This document shows, piece after piece, positions 8,133 to 18,670 of a stretch of DNA of 37,056 nucleotides; position 1 is the stretch's first letter, and the number at the start of each line of letters is the position of its first letter. The position numbers and the translations under genes are program-made. Below the pieces are notes generated by a model. It searched no databases. It had not been told where the DNA came from and worked only from the letters and a program-made list of their open reading frames with translations. Source of the DNA: Curvibacter sp. (lineage in GTDB: Bacteria; Pseudomonadota; Gammaproteobacteria; Burkholderiales; Burkholderiaceae_C); NCBI GenBank assembly GCA_003987795.1, contig RXJO01000332.1:1-37056 (forward strand), written 5' to 3'.

Positions 8133-9575
8133 TCAGAACTCGGGGGCGATGTGTTCGGCGTAATCGTACAGGGCACCCAGGATCGCCTCACCGCGCTCAT
8201 CTGCGGTCTCTGAGAGCGAATCGATCTCGGCAAAGAGCTGCTCCAGGGTGCGGGCCCCAGCCTCGCCTTCAAACAGGCGGGCGGAGCGCAACTGCTCCCA
8301 GCGCTGGGCCTCGTCGGGTGCGAGCGTGGTCGGAAAATTGCGGGCCCGGTAGCGAAACAGCAGCTCGCCCAGGCGCGGGTCATCAAACCCCGCACGGCTG
8401 GTGGCCAACTCCTCGGGCGACAGGGCACGCAACTGGTTCAAGCGGCGCCGGTCTGCCGGGTTGACGAAGCCGCCGTACAAGTCCTGATCCACATCGGCCG
8501 CCTGCTCATCTGCAGGCCGGTGGAACACGTTCTTCCACAGCTCGCTGAGGTCGGGCAGTGCCAAGGCCTTCTCGGCGTGTTGCAGCGCCTGTTCGAGATC
8601 GATGCCCCACCGCTGGGCCATCTCGGGACGCAGAGTCTTGAGCTGGCCGACCACCATGGGAGACTTGTTCAGGTGAACCGACTTGACCGGCAGACGATGC
8701 ATGCCCTCGGGCAACTCGTCACGCTTGCTGAACAGACGTTGGCGGGCGGTGTCGGCATCGATCGAGGCCAGCTCGCTCGGATCATGGGCCAGGTCCCAGG
8801 CCAGCAGTTCGTTCTTGTTGGTGGGGTGGGTGGCCAGGGGCCACATCACGGCCAGGCAACCCCGGTCGGCCGGGAACATGCCCGACACATGCAAAAAGGG
8901 CTTGGCATGCTGGGGCGAGGTGGGCAGACCCAGCTCCTTGGCGACGCGGTCTTTCTTGTGCAGGCTGAAGCAGAAATCGAACAAGCGGGGCTGCTTGTCA
9001 CGGATCAGACGGGCCAGCGCAATCGTGGCGCGCACATCGGAGAGGGCATCGTGGGCTGCTTCATGCAGCAGACCATTGGCCGCGCTCAGGTGTTCCAGCT
9101 TGAAGCTCTGGCTGCCGTCTTCCTTGGTGGGCCAGACAATGCCCTCGGGGCGCAGCGCATAGGCCATGCGCACGACATCGAGCAGGTCCCAGCGGCCGCA
9201 GCCGTTCTGCCATTCGCGCGCATAGGGGTCGATCAGGTTGCGCCAGAACATGAAGCGCGTGATCTCGTCGTCGAAACGGATCGTGTTGTAGCCCACACCC
9301 ACGGTGCCGGGCTCGGAGAACTCCGCTTCGATCCGAGCTGCGAACTGGTGCTCGGGCACGCCTTTTTCGAGGCACAGCTGAGGGGTGATGCCGGTGATCA
9401 GGCAGGACTGTGGATCAGGCAAATAATCGGGCGCCGGCTGGCAGTACAGCATCAGCGGCTCACCGACCTCGTTGAGCTCGGCATCGGTTCGGATGGCGGC
9501 GAACTGCGCCGGGCGATCGCGCCGGGTGTTGGCGCCAAAGGTTTCGTAATCGTGCCAGAGAAAGGTGTGCGACAT
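8133..9575 (-). CDS. sbcB: Exodeoxyribonuclease I
   Basis: Starts FLWHDYETFGANTRRDRPAQFAAIRTD; GYNTIRFDDEITRFMFWRNL; HDALSDVRATIALARLI. Typical ExoI (DEDD exonuclease). Confidence 0.94.
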   Translation of the reverse strand: MSHTFLWHDYETFGANTRRDRPAQFAAIRTDAELNEVGEPLMLYCQPAPDYLPDPQSCLITGITPQLCLEKGVPEHQFAARIEAEFSEPGTVGVGYNTIRFDDEITRFMFWRNLIDPYAREWQNGCGRWDLLDVVRMAYALRPEGIVWPTKEDGSQSFKLEHLSAANGLLHEAAHDALSDVRATIALARLIRDKQPRLFDFCFSLHKKDRVAKELGLPTSPQHAKPFLHVSGMFPADRGCLAVMWPLATHPTNKNELLAWDLAHDPSELASIDADTARQRLFSKRDELPEGMHRLPVKSVHLNKSPMVVGQLKTLRPEMAQRWGIDLEQALQHAEKALALPDLSELWKNVFHRPADEQAADVDQDLYGGFVNPADRRRLNQLRALSPEELATSRAGFDDPRLGELLFRYRARNFPTTLAPDEAQRWEQLRSARLFEGEAGARTLEQLFAEIDSLSETADERGEAILGALYDYAEHIAPEF

Positions 9576-9637
9576 GGGCGCCCATTATCCTTGCTGCGCA
9601 AGGGCCCCACATCGCGGAGCACCCAAGCTCGGCCCCG

Positions 9638-9940
9638 TCAGCGCAACAATTCACGCAGCGCAAAGACCAGCGAGGCCAGTCCGGCCAAACCCAGAGACAC
9701 GGTGCTGGAAGCCAGCAACATCGGCAACAGGCCCTTCCAAGCAACCGCCCCGATCATCCAAAGCAAGGGAGGAATGGTCGCGGCGCAAGAAGCATCGGTG
9801 ATCAGACGAGCCACATCCAGCGTTCCCCCGCCCCCACGATCATTGGCCGCACGCAGCATTCGCCATAGGCGAATCAGGGTGGCTGCCAAAGCCATTCCGA
9901 TGCAAAGAATGTCGATCAGGTTGCCATCCGGCGTACTCAT
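9638..9940 (-). CDS. Hypothetical small membrane protein (100 aa, about 3 TM)
   Basis: Hydrophobic segments LIDILCIGMALAATLI and IPPLLWMIGAVAWKGLLPMLLASSTVSLGLAGLASLVFAL. Start overlaps the upstream stop (ATGA). Confidence 0.6.
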   Translation of the reverse strand: MSTPDGNLIDILCIGMALAATLIRLWRMLRAANDRGGGGTLDVARLITDASCAATIPPLLWMIGAVAWKGLLPMLLASSTVSLGLAGLASLVFALRELLR

Positions 9941-10164
9941 CGACGCAGCACGAACACCAAGGCCACCAACATCAAGGCCATGGCCCCAACCGCATCTGCG
10001 CCGTCAGGCACTTGGAGCCCACCATAGGCCAAAAGCCCCACGACACTGGAGCCGATCACACCCACGCCGGCCAACAGACGGATGGTGTCAGCCCACTGGA
10101 GATAGCGCTTGATGGGTCGCTCGGGGTTGACCTCAGAATCCATAGAAACAGGCTGGGATGACAT
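9937..10164 (-). CDS. Hypothetical small membrane protein (75 aa, about 2 TM)
   Basis: Polar N-terminus, then IRLLAGVGVIGSSVVGLLAYGG and AVGAMALMLVALVFVL. 4-bp overlap with the following ORF suggests translational coupling. Confidence 0.55.
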   Translation of the reverse strand: MSSQPVSMDSEVNPERPIKRYLQWADTIRLLAGVGVIGSSVVGLLAYGGLQVPDGADAVGAMALMLVALVFVLRR

Positions 10165-10290
10165 GGCGTTCCTTCGACACGGAAGTGATCAAACGTCGCT
10201 TGCAACCGATCAGGTCACCGGCGACAAAGTCCTTCGATGCTCACAGGCCGACGATCCAACTTCAACGACAACTGTTCATTCCATGTCGTC

Positions 10291-10330
10291 GAAAAGAAAA
10301 AAGCTGACCCGGATCACACCAGGGTCAGCT
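10291..10330 (-). terminator. Rho-independent terminator downstream of clpA
   Basis: On the minus strand: AGCTGACCC (322-330 complement) - loop - GGGTCAGCT followed by TTTTTCTTTTC. Perfect 9-bp stem (10302-10310 / 10322-10330). Confidence 0.85.
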
Positions 10331-10361
10331 CTTGAGCTCAGCCGCGGATGAGCGGGATCGC

Positions 10362-12698
10362 TCAGTCGGCGGCGGCGGCCTCTTCAGGCTCAGCCGGTTC
10401 GGCCTTGGCCGCGCGCTCCTTCTTGGGCAGGGGCTGGATGTCCAGCACCACGTCCGGCTTCTCGGCGTTGTCGTCGAGGTCGACCGTCAGGCGGCCACCG
10501 TCGGTCAGGCGTCCGAACAGCAGTTCGTCGGCCAGCGCACGGCGGATGGTGTCCTGGATCAGGCGCTGCATCGGGCGGGCGCCCATCAGCGGATCGAAGC
10601 CCTTCTTGGCGAGGTACTTGCGCAGCTTGTCGGTGAAGGTGACTTCCACCTTCTTCTCGGCCAGCTGGGTTTCGAGCTGCAGCAAGAACTTGTCGACCAC
10701 GCGCAGGATGACCTGCTCATCGAGGGCCTTGAAGCCCACGATGGCATCGAGGCGGTTGCGGAACTCAGGCGTGAACAGGCGCTTGATGTCGGCCATCTCG
10801 TCGCCCGCCTCACGCGGGTTGGTGAAGCCGATGGTCGCCTTGTTCATGGTCTCGGCACCCGCGTTCGTGGTCATGATCAGGATCACGTTGCGGAAGTCGG
10901 CCTTGCGCCCGTTGTTGTCGGTCAGCGTACCGTGGTCCATCACCTGCAGCAGCACGTTGAAGATGTCCGGGTGGGCCTTCTCGATCTCGTCGAGCAGCAG
11001 CACCGCGTGCGGCTTCTTGGTGATGGCCTCGGTCAGCAGACCGCCCTGGTCAAAGCCCACGTAGCCCGGAGGCGCGCCGATCAGGCGGCTCACGGCATGG
11101 CGCTCCATGTACTCCGACATGTCGAAGCGGATCAGGTCGATGCCCATGATGTAGGCCAATTGCTTGGCGGCCTCGGTCTTGCCGACACCGGTCGGGCCGC
11201 TGAACAGGAAGGCGCCAATCGGCTTGTCGCCCTTGCCCAGCCCCGAACGGGCCATCTTGACCGAGGAAGCCAGCACTTCAAGCGCCTTGTCCTGGCCGAA
11301 CACCACGCTCTTGAGGTCGCGTTCCAGGGTCTGCAGCTTGCTGCGGTCGTCGTTGGACACATTGGCCGGCGGAATGCGGGCGATCTTCGCCACAATCTCT
11401 TCGACCTCGGTCTTGCCAATCGTCTTCTTGCGCTTGGACGGGGCCAGGATGCGCTGGGCCGCGCCAGCCTCATCGATCACGTCGATGGCCTTGTCGGGCA
11501 GGTGACGGTCGTTGATGTACTTGGCGCTGAGCTCGGCAGCCGCTTGCAGAGCCGCCGCAGCGTACTTGACGCTGTGATGCTCTTCGAAGCGCGACTTCAG
11601 CCCCTTGAGGATCTCGACCGTCTGATCGACGGTGGGTTCGACCACATCGACCTTCTGGAAGCGACGCGACAAGGCCGCATCTTTTTCGAAGATGCCCCGG
11701 TACTCGGTGAAGGTGGTGGCACCGATGCACTTGAGTTGGCCGCTGGACAGCGCCGGCTTGAGCAGGTTCGAAGCATCGAGCGTGCCGCCCGAGGCAGCCC
11801 CCGCACCGATCAGGGTGTGGATTTCATCGATGAACAGGATGGCGTTGGGCTTTTCCTTGAGCGTCTTGAGCACGCCCTTGAGGCGTTGCTCGAAGTCACC
11901 GCGGTACTTGGTGCCTGCCAGCAACGCGCCCATGTCGAGCGAGTACACGATGGCTTCCGTCAGGATTTCGGGCACATCCCCCTGGGTGATGCGCCAGGCC
12001 AGGCCCTCGGCGATGGCGGTCTTGCCCACGCCGGCCTCACCCACCAGCAGCGGGTTGTTCTTGCGACGGCGGCACAGGATCTGGATCACGCGCTCGACCT
12101 CGTACTCGCGGCCGATCAGCGGGTCGATCTTGCCGTCCTTGGCTTGCTGGTTGAGGTTCTGGGTGAACTGTTCGAGCGGCGAGGCCTTCTCATTGCGTTC
12201 ACCGCCCTCTTCCTGTTCGGCCTGGGGCTGGTCATTGCCCTTGACGGGTTCCGGCGGCTCGCCCTTCTTGATGCCATGGGCGATGAAGTTCACCACATCC
12301 AGACGGGTCACGCCCTGCTGGTGCAGGTAATAGACGGCGTGCGAATCCTTCTCGCCGAAGATCGCGACCAGCACGTTGGCGCCGGTGACTTCCTTCTTGC
12401 CGTTGCCGGTGGACTGCACGTGCATGATGGCGCGCTGGATGACGCGCTGGAACCCGAGCGTGGGCTGGGTGTCCACCTCGTCGGTGCCGGCCACCTGCGG
12501 GGTGTTGTCCTTGATGAAGTTGGTCAAGGACTTGCGCAGATCGTCGATGTTGGCCGAGCAGGCCCGCAGCACCTCGGCAGCGCTGGGGTTGTCGAGCAAG
12601 GCGAGCAGCAGGTGCTCCACGGTGATGAACTCGTGGCGCTGCTGGCGGGCCTCAACAAAGGCCATGTGCAGACTGACTTCCAATTCCTGGGCAATCAT
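10362..12698 (-). CDS. clpA: ATP-dependent Clp protease ATP-binding subunit ClpA
   Basis: [37 protein letters not shown]; two AAA modules ([37 protein letters not shown]). Confidence 0.97.
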   Translation of the reverse strand: MIAQELEVSLHMAFVEARQQRHEFITVEHLLLALLDNPSAAEVLRACSANIDDLRKSLTNFIKDNTPQVAGTDEVDTQPTLGFQRVIQRAIMHVQSTGNGKKEVTGANVLVAIFGEKDSHAVYYLHQQGVTRLDVVNFIAHGIKKGEPPEPVKGNDQPQAEQEEGGERNEKASPLEQFTQNLNQQAKDGKIDPLIGREYEVERVIQILCRRRKNNPLLVGEAGVGKTAIAEGLAWRITQGDVPEILTEAIVYSLDMGALLAGTKYRGDFEQRLKGVLKTLKEKPNAILFIDEIHTLIGAGAASGGTLDASNLLKPALSSGQLKCIGATTFTEYRGIFEKDAALSRRFQKVDVVEPTVDQTVEILKGLKSRFEEHHSVKYAAAALQAAAELSAKYINDRHLPDKAIDVIDEAGAAQRILAPSKRKKTIGKTEVEEIVAKIARIPPANVSNDDRSKLQTLERDLKSVVFGQDKALEVLASSVKMARSGLGKGDKPIGAFLFSGPTGVGKTEAAKQLAYIMGIDLIRFDMSEYMERHAVSRLIGAPPGYVGFDQGGLLTEAITKKPHAVLLLDEIEKAHPDIFNVLLQVMDHGTLTDNNGRKADFRNVILIMTTNAGAETMNKATIGFTNPREAGDEMADIKRLFTPEFRNRLDAIVGFKALDEQVILRVVDKFLLQLETQLAEKKVEVTFTDKLRKYLAKKGFDPLMGARPMQRLIQDTIRRALADELLFGRLTDGGRLTVDLDDNAEKPDVVLDIQPLPKKERAAKAEPAEPEEAAAAD

Positions 12699-12755
12699 GT
12701 GAATTCCTTTTGCCTTGCTTTAAGTGGTTGAACTTTAAATCGGATCGAAAGCCAT

Positions 12756-13115
12756 TTATTCAACAGGCTCACTCACACATTGCAGCGGATGCCCGGCCTT
12801 GTGGGCCGCATCCATGACCTGATCCACCTTGGTGGCGGCCACATCGCGCGAATACACGCCACAGACGCCTTTGCCATCGAGATGGATCTTCAGCATGATC
12901 TGGGTCGCGCTTTCGCGGTCCTTGTTGAAAAATTCCTGGATCACGAGGACCACGAACTCCATCGGGGTGTAGTCGTCGTTCAGCATGACCACCTGGTACA
13001 TCTGCGGCGGCTTGACCTTTTGCGTCAGGCGCTCGAGCACCACGGAATCGCCGCCGCCATGCTCCGGCGGCGCCAGCTTGGGTGCAGCGGGTTTGGAAGG
13101 TGATTTCGTTGCCAT
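12756..13115 (-). CDS. clpS: ATP-dependent Clp protease adaptor ClpS
   Basis: [28 protein letters not shown] is the ClpS core, located just upstream of clpA. Start MATKSPSK at 13115 is likely (13124 and 13157 are possible). Confidence 0.95.
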   Translation of the reverse strand: MATKSPSKPAAPKLAPPEHGGGDSVVLERLTQKVKPPQMYQVVMLNDDYTPMEFVVLVIQEFFNKDRESATQIMLKIHLDGKGVCGVYSRDVAATKVDQVMDAAHKAGHPLQCVSEPVE

Positions 13116-13257
13116 GAATTTCATTCTAATGACGGTCTTGGGGGGCTGCGGGCTCAAAGGTCAATTGGCCCTCACGAGGCAACATTTCAAGGCTTGTATT
13201 TTCACAAAATGAAAAACAAACCCCTCCAGACCCCGTTTCACGGCGAAATCGGGCATT

Positions 13258-16200
13258 TCAGTCGTAGATGATGCGGGCCTGCCCCTCATGGGCCTGGGCC
13301 ATCCATCCCGCCAGCGCGGCATCGCTGGGGAAGAACCGGGCGCCTTCACCCAGGTGCAGTTCAGCGGAGACGGCCATGCCGTCCTTTTCACGCAACACCT
13401 GCAGGCGGATGTCCATGCCGCGCTCCAGTGTGCCCGACTCGGACTCTTCCAGACGCGGCGGGTGCTCACGCAACAGGCGCGCGATGTCGGGTGCCCGGCC
13501 GTTGACCACGACCTGCAGGTGCTTGCCGAAACGGCAGCGCGCCGAGGCCAGGTCCCAGATCTGCACCACCTGCAGCCGCAGCCCGCCCGAAAACCGGTCG
13601 GGCTGACACTTGGCACTGACGATGATCATCTCGTCGTCCTTGAGCAGGTTCTTGTTAGCGTTGATCAGGGCCTCATCGGCGGTGGCCTCGATGGTGCGAC
13701 TCTTGTCATCGAGCTTGAAGATGGCCAGTTTGCCGCGCTGACCGTTGATGACACGCAGGTCGCTCACGATGCCAGCCACCATCTGCGGATCGCGGCTGTC
13801 GGCCAGCTCGTCGATCTGGCGTCGCACGAAACGCCGCACCTCGGTGGCCACCTCGTCAAACAAATGGCCTGACAGATAGAAGCCCACGGCGGTCTTCTCG
13901 TAAGTCAGGCGCTCCTTGATGCCCCAGGGCAGGGTTTCAACCAGACCCGGCTCCTGCGTGCTGGAGCCATGCGCGTCGTCGCCGAACATGTCGAACAGGC
14001 CGCCCTGGTTGGCATTGGCCGCCGTGGCGTTGGCAAACTCGAAGGCCCGGTCGATCGAGGCCACCAGCGCCGCCCGGTTGGGCTCGATGGCATCGAAGGC
14101 GCCGGCCTTGATCAAGGCCTCGACGGTGCGCTTGTTGATGGCCTTGCGATCCACCCGCAGGGCAAAGTCGAACAGGCTCTTGAACGGACCGCCCTCCTCG
14201 CGCGCCGCCACCACGGCCTCGATGGCCGCCTGGCCCGTGCCCTTGACGGCGCCCAGGCCGTAACGGATGACGGTGTTGGTGACCGGCTCGAAGCGGTAGC
14301 GACCGCGGTTCACATCGGGCGGCTCGAAGCTCATGCCCATCTTCACGCCGTCTTCGTACAACACCTTGAGCTTGTCGGTGTCGTCCATTTCGACGGTCAT
14401 GTTGGCGCAGAAGAACTCGGCGGTGTAATGCACCTTGAGCCAGGCCGTGTGGTAGGCCAGCAAAGAGTACGCGGCAGCGTGCGACTTGTTGAAGCCGTAG
14501 CCCGCGAACTTCTCCATCAAGTCGAACACCTCGTCGGCCTTCTTCTCGTCAATGCCCTTCTTGGCGGCACCCTCACGGAAGATCTTGCGGTGCTCGGCCA
14601 TCTCCTCGGCCTTCTTCTTGCCCATCGCGCGGCGCAGCAAGTCGGCGCCGCCCAGCGAGTACCCCCCCAGCACCTGGGCGGTCTGCATCACCTGCTCCTG
14701 GTACACCATGATCCCGTAGGTTTCCGAGAGCACGGGCTCGACCAGCGGATGCGGGTACTCCACCTCTTCACGCCCGTGCTTGCGGGCCACGAAGCTGGGG
14801 ATCAGGTCCATCGGGCCCGGACGGTACAGGGCGTTGAGCGCGATCAGGTCTTCCAGGCGCGAGGGCTTGGCGTCTTTGAGCATGCCCTGCATGCCGCGAC
14901 TTTCAAACTGGAACACCGCCTCGGTCTTGCCCTCCTGGAACAGGCGGTAGGTGGGCAGGTCGTCGAGCGGAATGGTCTCGAAATTGAAGTTCTCCTGGCC
15001 CTTGTGGCGCTTCATGATGAATTCGCGCGCAATCTCCAGGATGGTCAGCGTGGCCAGGCCCAAGAAGTCGAACTTCACCAGGCCGATGGCCTCCACGTCA
15101 TCCTTGTCGTACTGGCTCACCGCCGACTCGCTGCCCGGCTGCTGGTAGAGGGCACAGAAATCGGTCAGTTTGCCGGGCGCAATCAGCACACCCCCGGCGT
15201 GCATGCCGATGTTGCGGGTCATGCCTTCGAGCTTCTGCGCCATCTCGATGACGGTCTTGACGTCTTCTTCCTTCTGGATGCGCTCAGCCAGCACCGGCTC
15301 CAACTCGATGGCGTAGTTGTTCTTGTCGCCCTCTTTCTTGGGGTTGGGCGGGTACTGCAGGGTGTAGGACATGCCCGGCTTGTTGGGCACGAGCTTGGAG
15401 ATGCCGTCGCAGAAGGTGTAGCTCATGTCCATCACACGGCCCACGTCACGGATGGCGGCCTTGGCCGCCATGGTGCCGAAGGTGGCGATCTGGCTCACGG
15501 CGTCCTTGCCGTACTTTTCCTTGACGTAGTCGATCACGCGGTCGCGGTTGCCTTGACAGAAGTCAATGTCGAAGTCAGGCATCGAGACGCGCTCGGGGTT
15601 CAGGAAGCGCTCGAACAGCAGGTTGTACTGCAGCGGATCCAGATCGGTGATCTTCAGCGCGTAAGCCACCAGCGAGCCGGCTCCCGAACCCCGCCCGGGG
15701 CCCACGGGGCAGCCGTGGGTCTTGGCCCACTGGATGAAGTCGCCCACGATCAGGAAATAGCCCGGAAACCCCATCTTCAGGATGGTGTTGAGCTCGAACT
15801 CCAGGCGCTCCACATAGCGGGGCCGCTGGGCATCGCGCTCTTCAGCCTTCGGGAACAACAGCTTCAAGCGCTCTTCCAGCCCTTCATGCGAGGCGAAGCG
15901 GAAATACTCCGCGATCGGCATGCCGTTGGGCGTGGGGAAGTCGGGCAGCTGTGGCTTGCCCAGCACCAGCGACAGACTGCACCGGCGCGCGATCTCGACC
16001 GTGTTGCGCAAGGCCGAGGGCAGATCGGCGAACAAGGCCTGCATCTGCTCGGTGTTCTTGAAATACTGCTCGCGGGTGAACTTGCGCACCCGGCGGGGAT
16101 TGGCCAGGATTTCACCCTCTGAAATACAGACCCGCGCCTCGTGGGCCTCGAAGTCATCCGGCCCGGTGAACTGGACCGGGTGCGTGGCCACCACCGGCAG

Positions 16201-16770
16201 CTTGAGACGGGCCGCCAGCTTGACCGCGGCCACCAGATGGGCCTCGTCCTCGGCGCGGCCGGCGCGTTGTACTTCCATGTAGAAGCGGTGGGGGAACACA
16301 CTCGCCATTTGCAAGGCCAGATCGGCCGCAGCCCCCTCGTCGCCGCGCAGCAGCGCCTGACCCACCGCGCCCGAATGGGCGCCCGACAGGGCGATCAGGC
16401 CCTCGTTGAGCTCCGCCAGCCAGGCCCGGGTGCACACGGCCTGGGCGTTGTGCACGTTGCGCGTCCAGCCTCGGGCCAGCAGCTCGCACAGGTTCAGGTA
16501 GCCCTGCCGGTTCTGCACCAACAGCAACATGCGCGACACCTGGGCAGGCGCCTGCGGCGTGCCTTCGAGCACGATTTCGGCCCCGATGATGGGCTTGACG
16601 CCCTTGCCGCGGGCTTCCTTGTACAGCTTGATCGCGCCGAACAGGTTGTTGAAATCGGTCAGCGCCAGGGCCGGCTGGGCGTCCTTGGCCGCCAGTTTGA
16701 CGACTTCGTCGATGCGGGTGGTTCCGTCGACCACGGAAAATTCGGAGTGCAGGCGCAGGTGAACAAACAT
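13258..16770 (-). CDS. dnaE: DNA polymerase III subunit alpha
   Basis: MFVHLRLHSEFSVVDGTTRIDEVV (PHP domain), GPGRGSGAGSLVAYALKITDLDPL, FERFLNPERVSMPDFDIDFCQ. Start placed at 16770 rather than the extended ORF start 16905. Confidence 0.97.
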   Translation of the reverse strand: MFVHLRLHSEFSVVDGTTRIDEVVKLAAKDAQPALALTDFNNLFGAIKLYKEARGKGVKPIIGAEIVLEGTPQAPAQVSRMLLLVQNRQGYLNLCELLARGWTRNVHNAQAVCTRAWLAELNEGLIALSGAHSGAVGQALLRGDEGAAADLALQMASVFPHRFYMEVQRAGRAEDEAHLVAAVKLAARLKLPVVATHPVQFTGPDDFEAHEARVCISEGEILANPRRVRKFTREQYFKNTEQMQALFADLPSALRNTVEIARRCSLSLVLGKPQLPDFPTPNGMPIAEYFRFASHEGLEERLKLLFPKAEERDAQRPRYVERLEFELNTILKMGFPGYFLIVGDFIQWAKTHGCPVGPGRGSGAGSLVAYALKITDLDPLQYNLLFERFLNPERVSMPDFDIDFCQGNRDRVIDYVKEKYGKDAVSQIATFGTMAAKAAIRDVGRVMDMSYTFCDGISKLVPNKPGMSYTLQYPPNPKKEGDKNNYAIELEPVLAERIQKEEDVKTVIEMAQKLEGMTRNIGMHAGGVLIAPGKLTDFCALYQQPGSESAVSQYDKDDVEAIGLVKFDFLGLATLTILEIAREFIMKRHKGQENFNFETIPLDDLPTYRLFQEGKTEAVFQFESRGMQGMLKDAKPSRLEDLIALNALYRPGPMDLIPSFVARKHGREEVEYPHPLVEPVLSETYGIMVYQEQVMQTAQVLGGYSLGGADLLRRAMGKKKAEEMAEHRKIFREGAAKKGIDEKKADEVFDLMEKFAGYGFNKSHAAAYSLLAYHTAWLKVHYTAEFFCANMTVEMDDTDKLKVLYEDGVKMGMSFEPPDVNRGRYRFEPVTNTVIRYGLGAVKGTGQAAIEAVVAAREEGGPFKSLFDFALRVDRKAINKRTVEALIKAGAFDAIEPNRAALVASIDRAFEFANATAANANQGGLFDMFGDDAHGSSTQEPGLVETLPWGIKERLTYEKTAVGFYLSGHLFDEVATEVRRFVRRQIDELADSRDPQMVAGIVSDLRVINGQRGKLAIFKLDDKSRTIEATADEALINANKNLLKDDEMIIVSAKCQPDRFSGGLRLQVVQIWDLASARCRFGKHLQVVVNGRAPDIARLLREHPPRLEESESGTLERGMDIRLQVLREKDGMAVSAELHLGEGARFFPSDAALAGWMAQAHEGQARIIYD

Positions 16771-17065
16771 GGGGGCATTGTAGGAAAGCCATCCAGCAGC
16801 TGTGGGCTTAGCCAGCACAAATCCTTGCCGCCCGCGCCGCTGCATGCCCGGACCAGACGTCAAACAGCAGGTCAGGTCCGCCGAGCGGCAAACCAAACCA
16901 CTCATCGTTCAATACTGGCCAATCATCATCCCAAGTCGCCAAATTTGAACCGTTTGCGATGGCAATGTTAAATTTGGCACAGGTAGCAATCCATTGAGCA
17001 ACTTAGTTACATCACCCATGCCCGTCACCCGACCTTCTCGTTGGCATCGCGAACCCTACCGCCTG

Positions 17066-17653
17066 ATGACGGCGGAACGCGCGCAGCATGGGTTTTCCCT
17101 GCTGGAGGTGCTGGTCGCCGTTTTCGTACTTTCGTTCGGAATGCTTGGCATGGTGGGCCTACAGTCGTTTTCGCTGCAGGCAAACCGCCAGGCCAGGATG
17201 GCATCGACGGCAGCAGGCCTAGCGCGTGAAATGGCCGAGATGATGAGAGGCAACAAAGAACAGGCGCGCCTGACCACCAACAATCCTTACTTTGTCGATC
17301 TGAGTGGCAGCCTGACCCCGCCCACCGCAAGCTATTGCCTCAACGTCAGCAACACCAGCACAGGTTGCACCAGCGCGACGGACACGGCCAATGCGGAAAT
17401 GACGGAATGGCTTCGTCGTGTCGGCACTGAACTGCCAGGTGCCAAGGTACAGATCTGTTTTGACAACGCACCCTACGACAGCAACAACCTGCCGCAATGG
17501 GGCTGCAGCGGCAGCGGCACTGATTACGTGGCCTACATCAAGCTGGCCTGGACACAAGTCAGCACCGACCGCACCGCGACAGGCTCCGCCGTCACGGTGC
17601 AGTCCAGCACGCGGCCTCTTCTGATCATTCCCGTGACTGCGGGGAACCTGTGA
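17066..17653 (+). CDS. pilV: Type IV pilus minor pilin PilV
   Basis: Prepilin motif HG|FSLLEVLVAVFVLSFGMLGMVGLQ. First gene of the minor pilin operon. Start could also be 17018 or a TTG at 16994. Confidence 0.88.
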   Translation: MTAERAQHGFSLLEVLVAVFVLSFGMLGMVGLQSFSLQANRQARMASTAAGLAREMAEMMRGNKEQARLTTNNPYFVDLSGSLTPPTASYCLNVSNTSTGCTSATDTANAEMTEWLRRVGTELPGAKVQICFDNAPYDSNNLPQWGCSGSGTDYVAYIKLAWTQVSTDRTATGSAVTVQSSTRPLLIIPVTAGNL

Positions 17654-18669
17654 TGTCTACAATAAAACCAAGCCAACCCCGCAGCCCGCAGCGCGGCATG
17701 ACGTTGGTCGAAATGATGGTGGCATTGGCCGTGAGTCTGATCGTGGCACTGGCCGCTCTTGCAGCCCTGAACATCGCACGGCAGGGCTTCACAGTGACTG
17801 ATGCGGCTTCCCAGTTGAGGGAGAACAGCCGATTTATCTCCGATCTGATACAACGTCTGGTAGTCCAGACAGGGTTCAAGGACTTGAGCTACGCGACGAC
17901 CATGCGGCCGACCAACGTCACGGGCCTCGTGAGTAACCCGCCACCGTCCATCTACGGATTCAACAATGCCAGCCGGGCTACGACCGATGCCTGGAATGCC
18001 AAGACAAATCGTGTCGCAGGCACCGTCGGGTATGGCAGCGACATCCTTGTTCTGCAATTTCAGCCCAGTTCATCGTCGTCCACAGCCACAGTGGCTGACG
18101 GCAGCATGATCAACTGCAACGGAGAAAGTCTGACCACCCTGCCCGCCAGCCGCGACGACCGGGCGATCAGCATCCTGCATGTGGGAACCGACTCTGACGG
18201 CGAACCCAGCCTGATGTGCAGTTCCATCCCCGTCAGCAGCACCACGGTGACCCAAACGACCCTTGTCAGAGGTGTCGAGAATTTCCAGGTTTTGTACGGT
18301 GTGGACAGCATCGCGCCCGGCAACACGTCGACCTCCGTCGGCTCGGACAACATTCCAGATCGTTATTTGCGCGCAGACGAGTTGACCGTCAGCGGCAACC
18401 TGACCGCCACCTATTTCAATTGGCGCAGAGTCCGCAGCATCCGCATCGGTCTGGTTCTGCGCAGCCCACTCGGGCAATCGAATGACACCAGTTCCATCAG
18501 TTTTCTGCCTTTCGGTGCTGGCAGATCCAGCGGCACAGCATCGGATGGGACCGCACTGTCCAGCAGCAACGATCCGGGCAGCACCAGCAGCGAGAACACG
18601 TTCACCGACACCCGCCTGCGCAGAAGCGTGACCTTCACCATCCACTTACGCAATGATCAGGGAAGCTGA
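17650..18669 (+). CDS. pilW: Type IV pilus minor pilin PilW
   Basis: Prepilin motif RG|MTLVEMMVALAVSLIVALAALAALN; 4-bp overlap with pilV; C-terminal RRSVTFTIHLRN typical of PilW. Confidence 0.9.
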   Translation: MMSTIKPSQPRSPQRGMTLVEMMVALAVSLIVALAALAALNIARQGFTVTDAASQLRENSRFISDLIQRLVVQTGFKDLSYATTMRPTNVTGLVSNPPPSIYGFNNASRATTDAWNAKTNRVAGTVGYGSDILVLQFQPSSSSSTATVADGSMINCNGESLTTLPASRDDRAISILHVGTDSDGEPSLMCSSIPVSSTTVTQTTLVRGVENFQVLYGVDSIAPGNTSTSVGSDNIPDRYLRADELTVSGNLTATYFNWRRVRSIRIGLVLRSPLGQSNDTSSISFLPFGAGRSSGTASDGTALSSSNDPGSTSSENTFTDTRLRRSVTFTIHLRNDQGS

Positions 18670-18670
18670 C

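Noticed and set aside
10332-12731. 799-aa plus-strand ORF opposite clpA
   Set aside because: Fully antisense to an unmistakable clpA. Long open antisense frames are a common artefact of high-GC codon usage, and the translation shows no family motif.
13969-16122. 717-aa plus-strand ORF opposite dnaE
   Set aside because: Antisense to dnaE, low-complexity His/Gly/Leu-rich translation typical of a high-GC shadow ORF.
16974-16990. Sigma-54-like promoter (TTGGCACAGGTAGCAAT) before pilV
   Set aside because: TGGCAC is present but the GC element and spacing do not match TGGCAC-N5-TTGCA.
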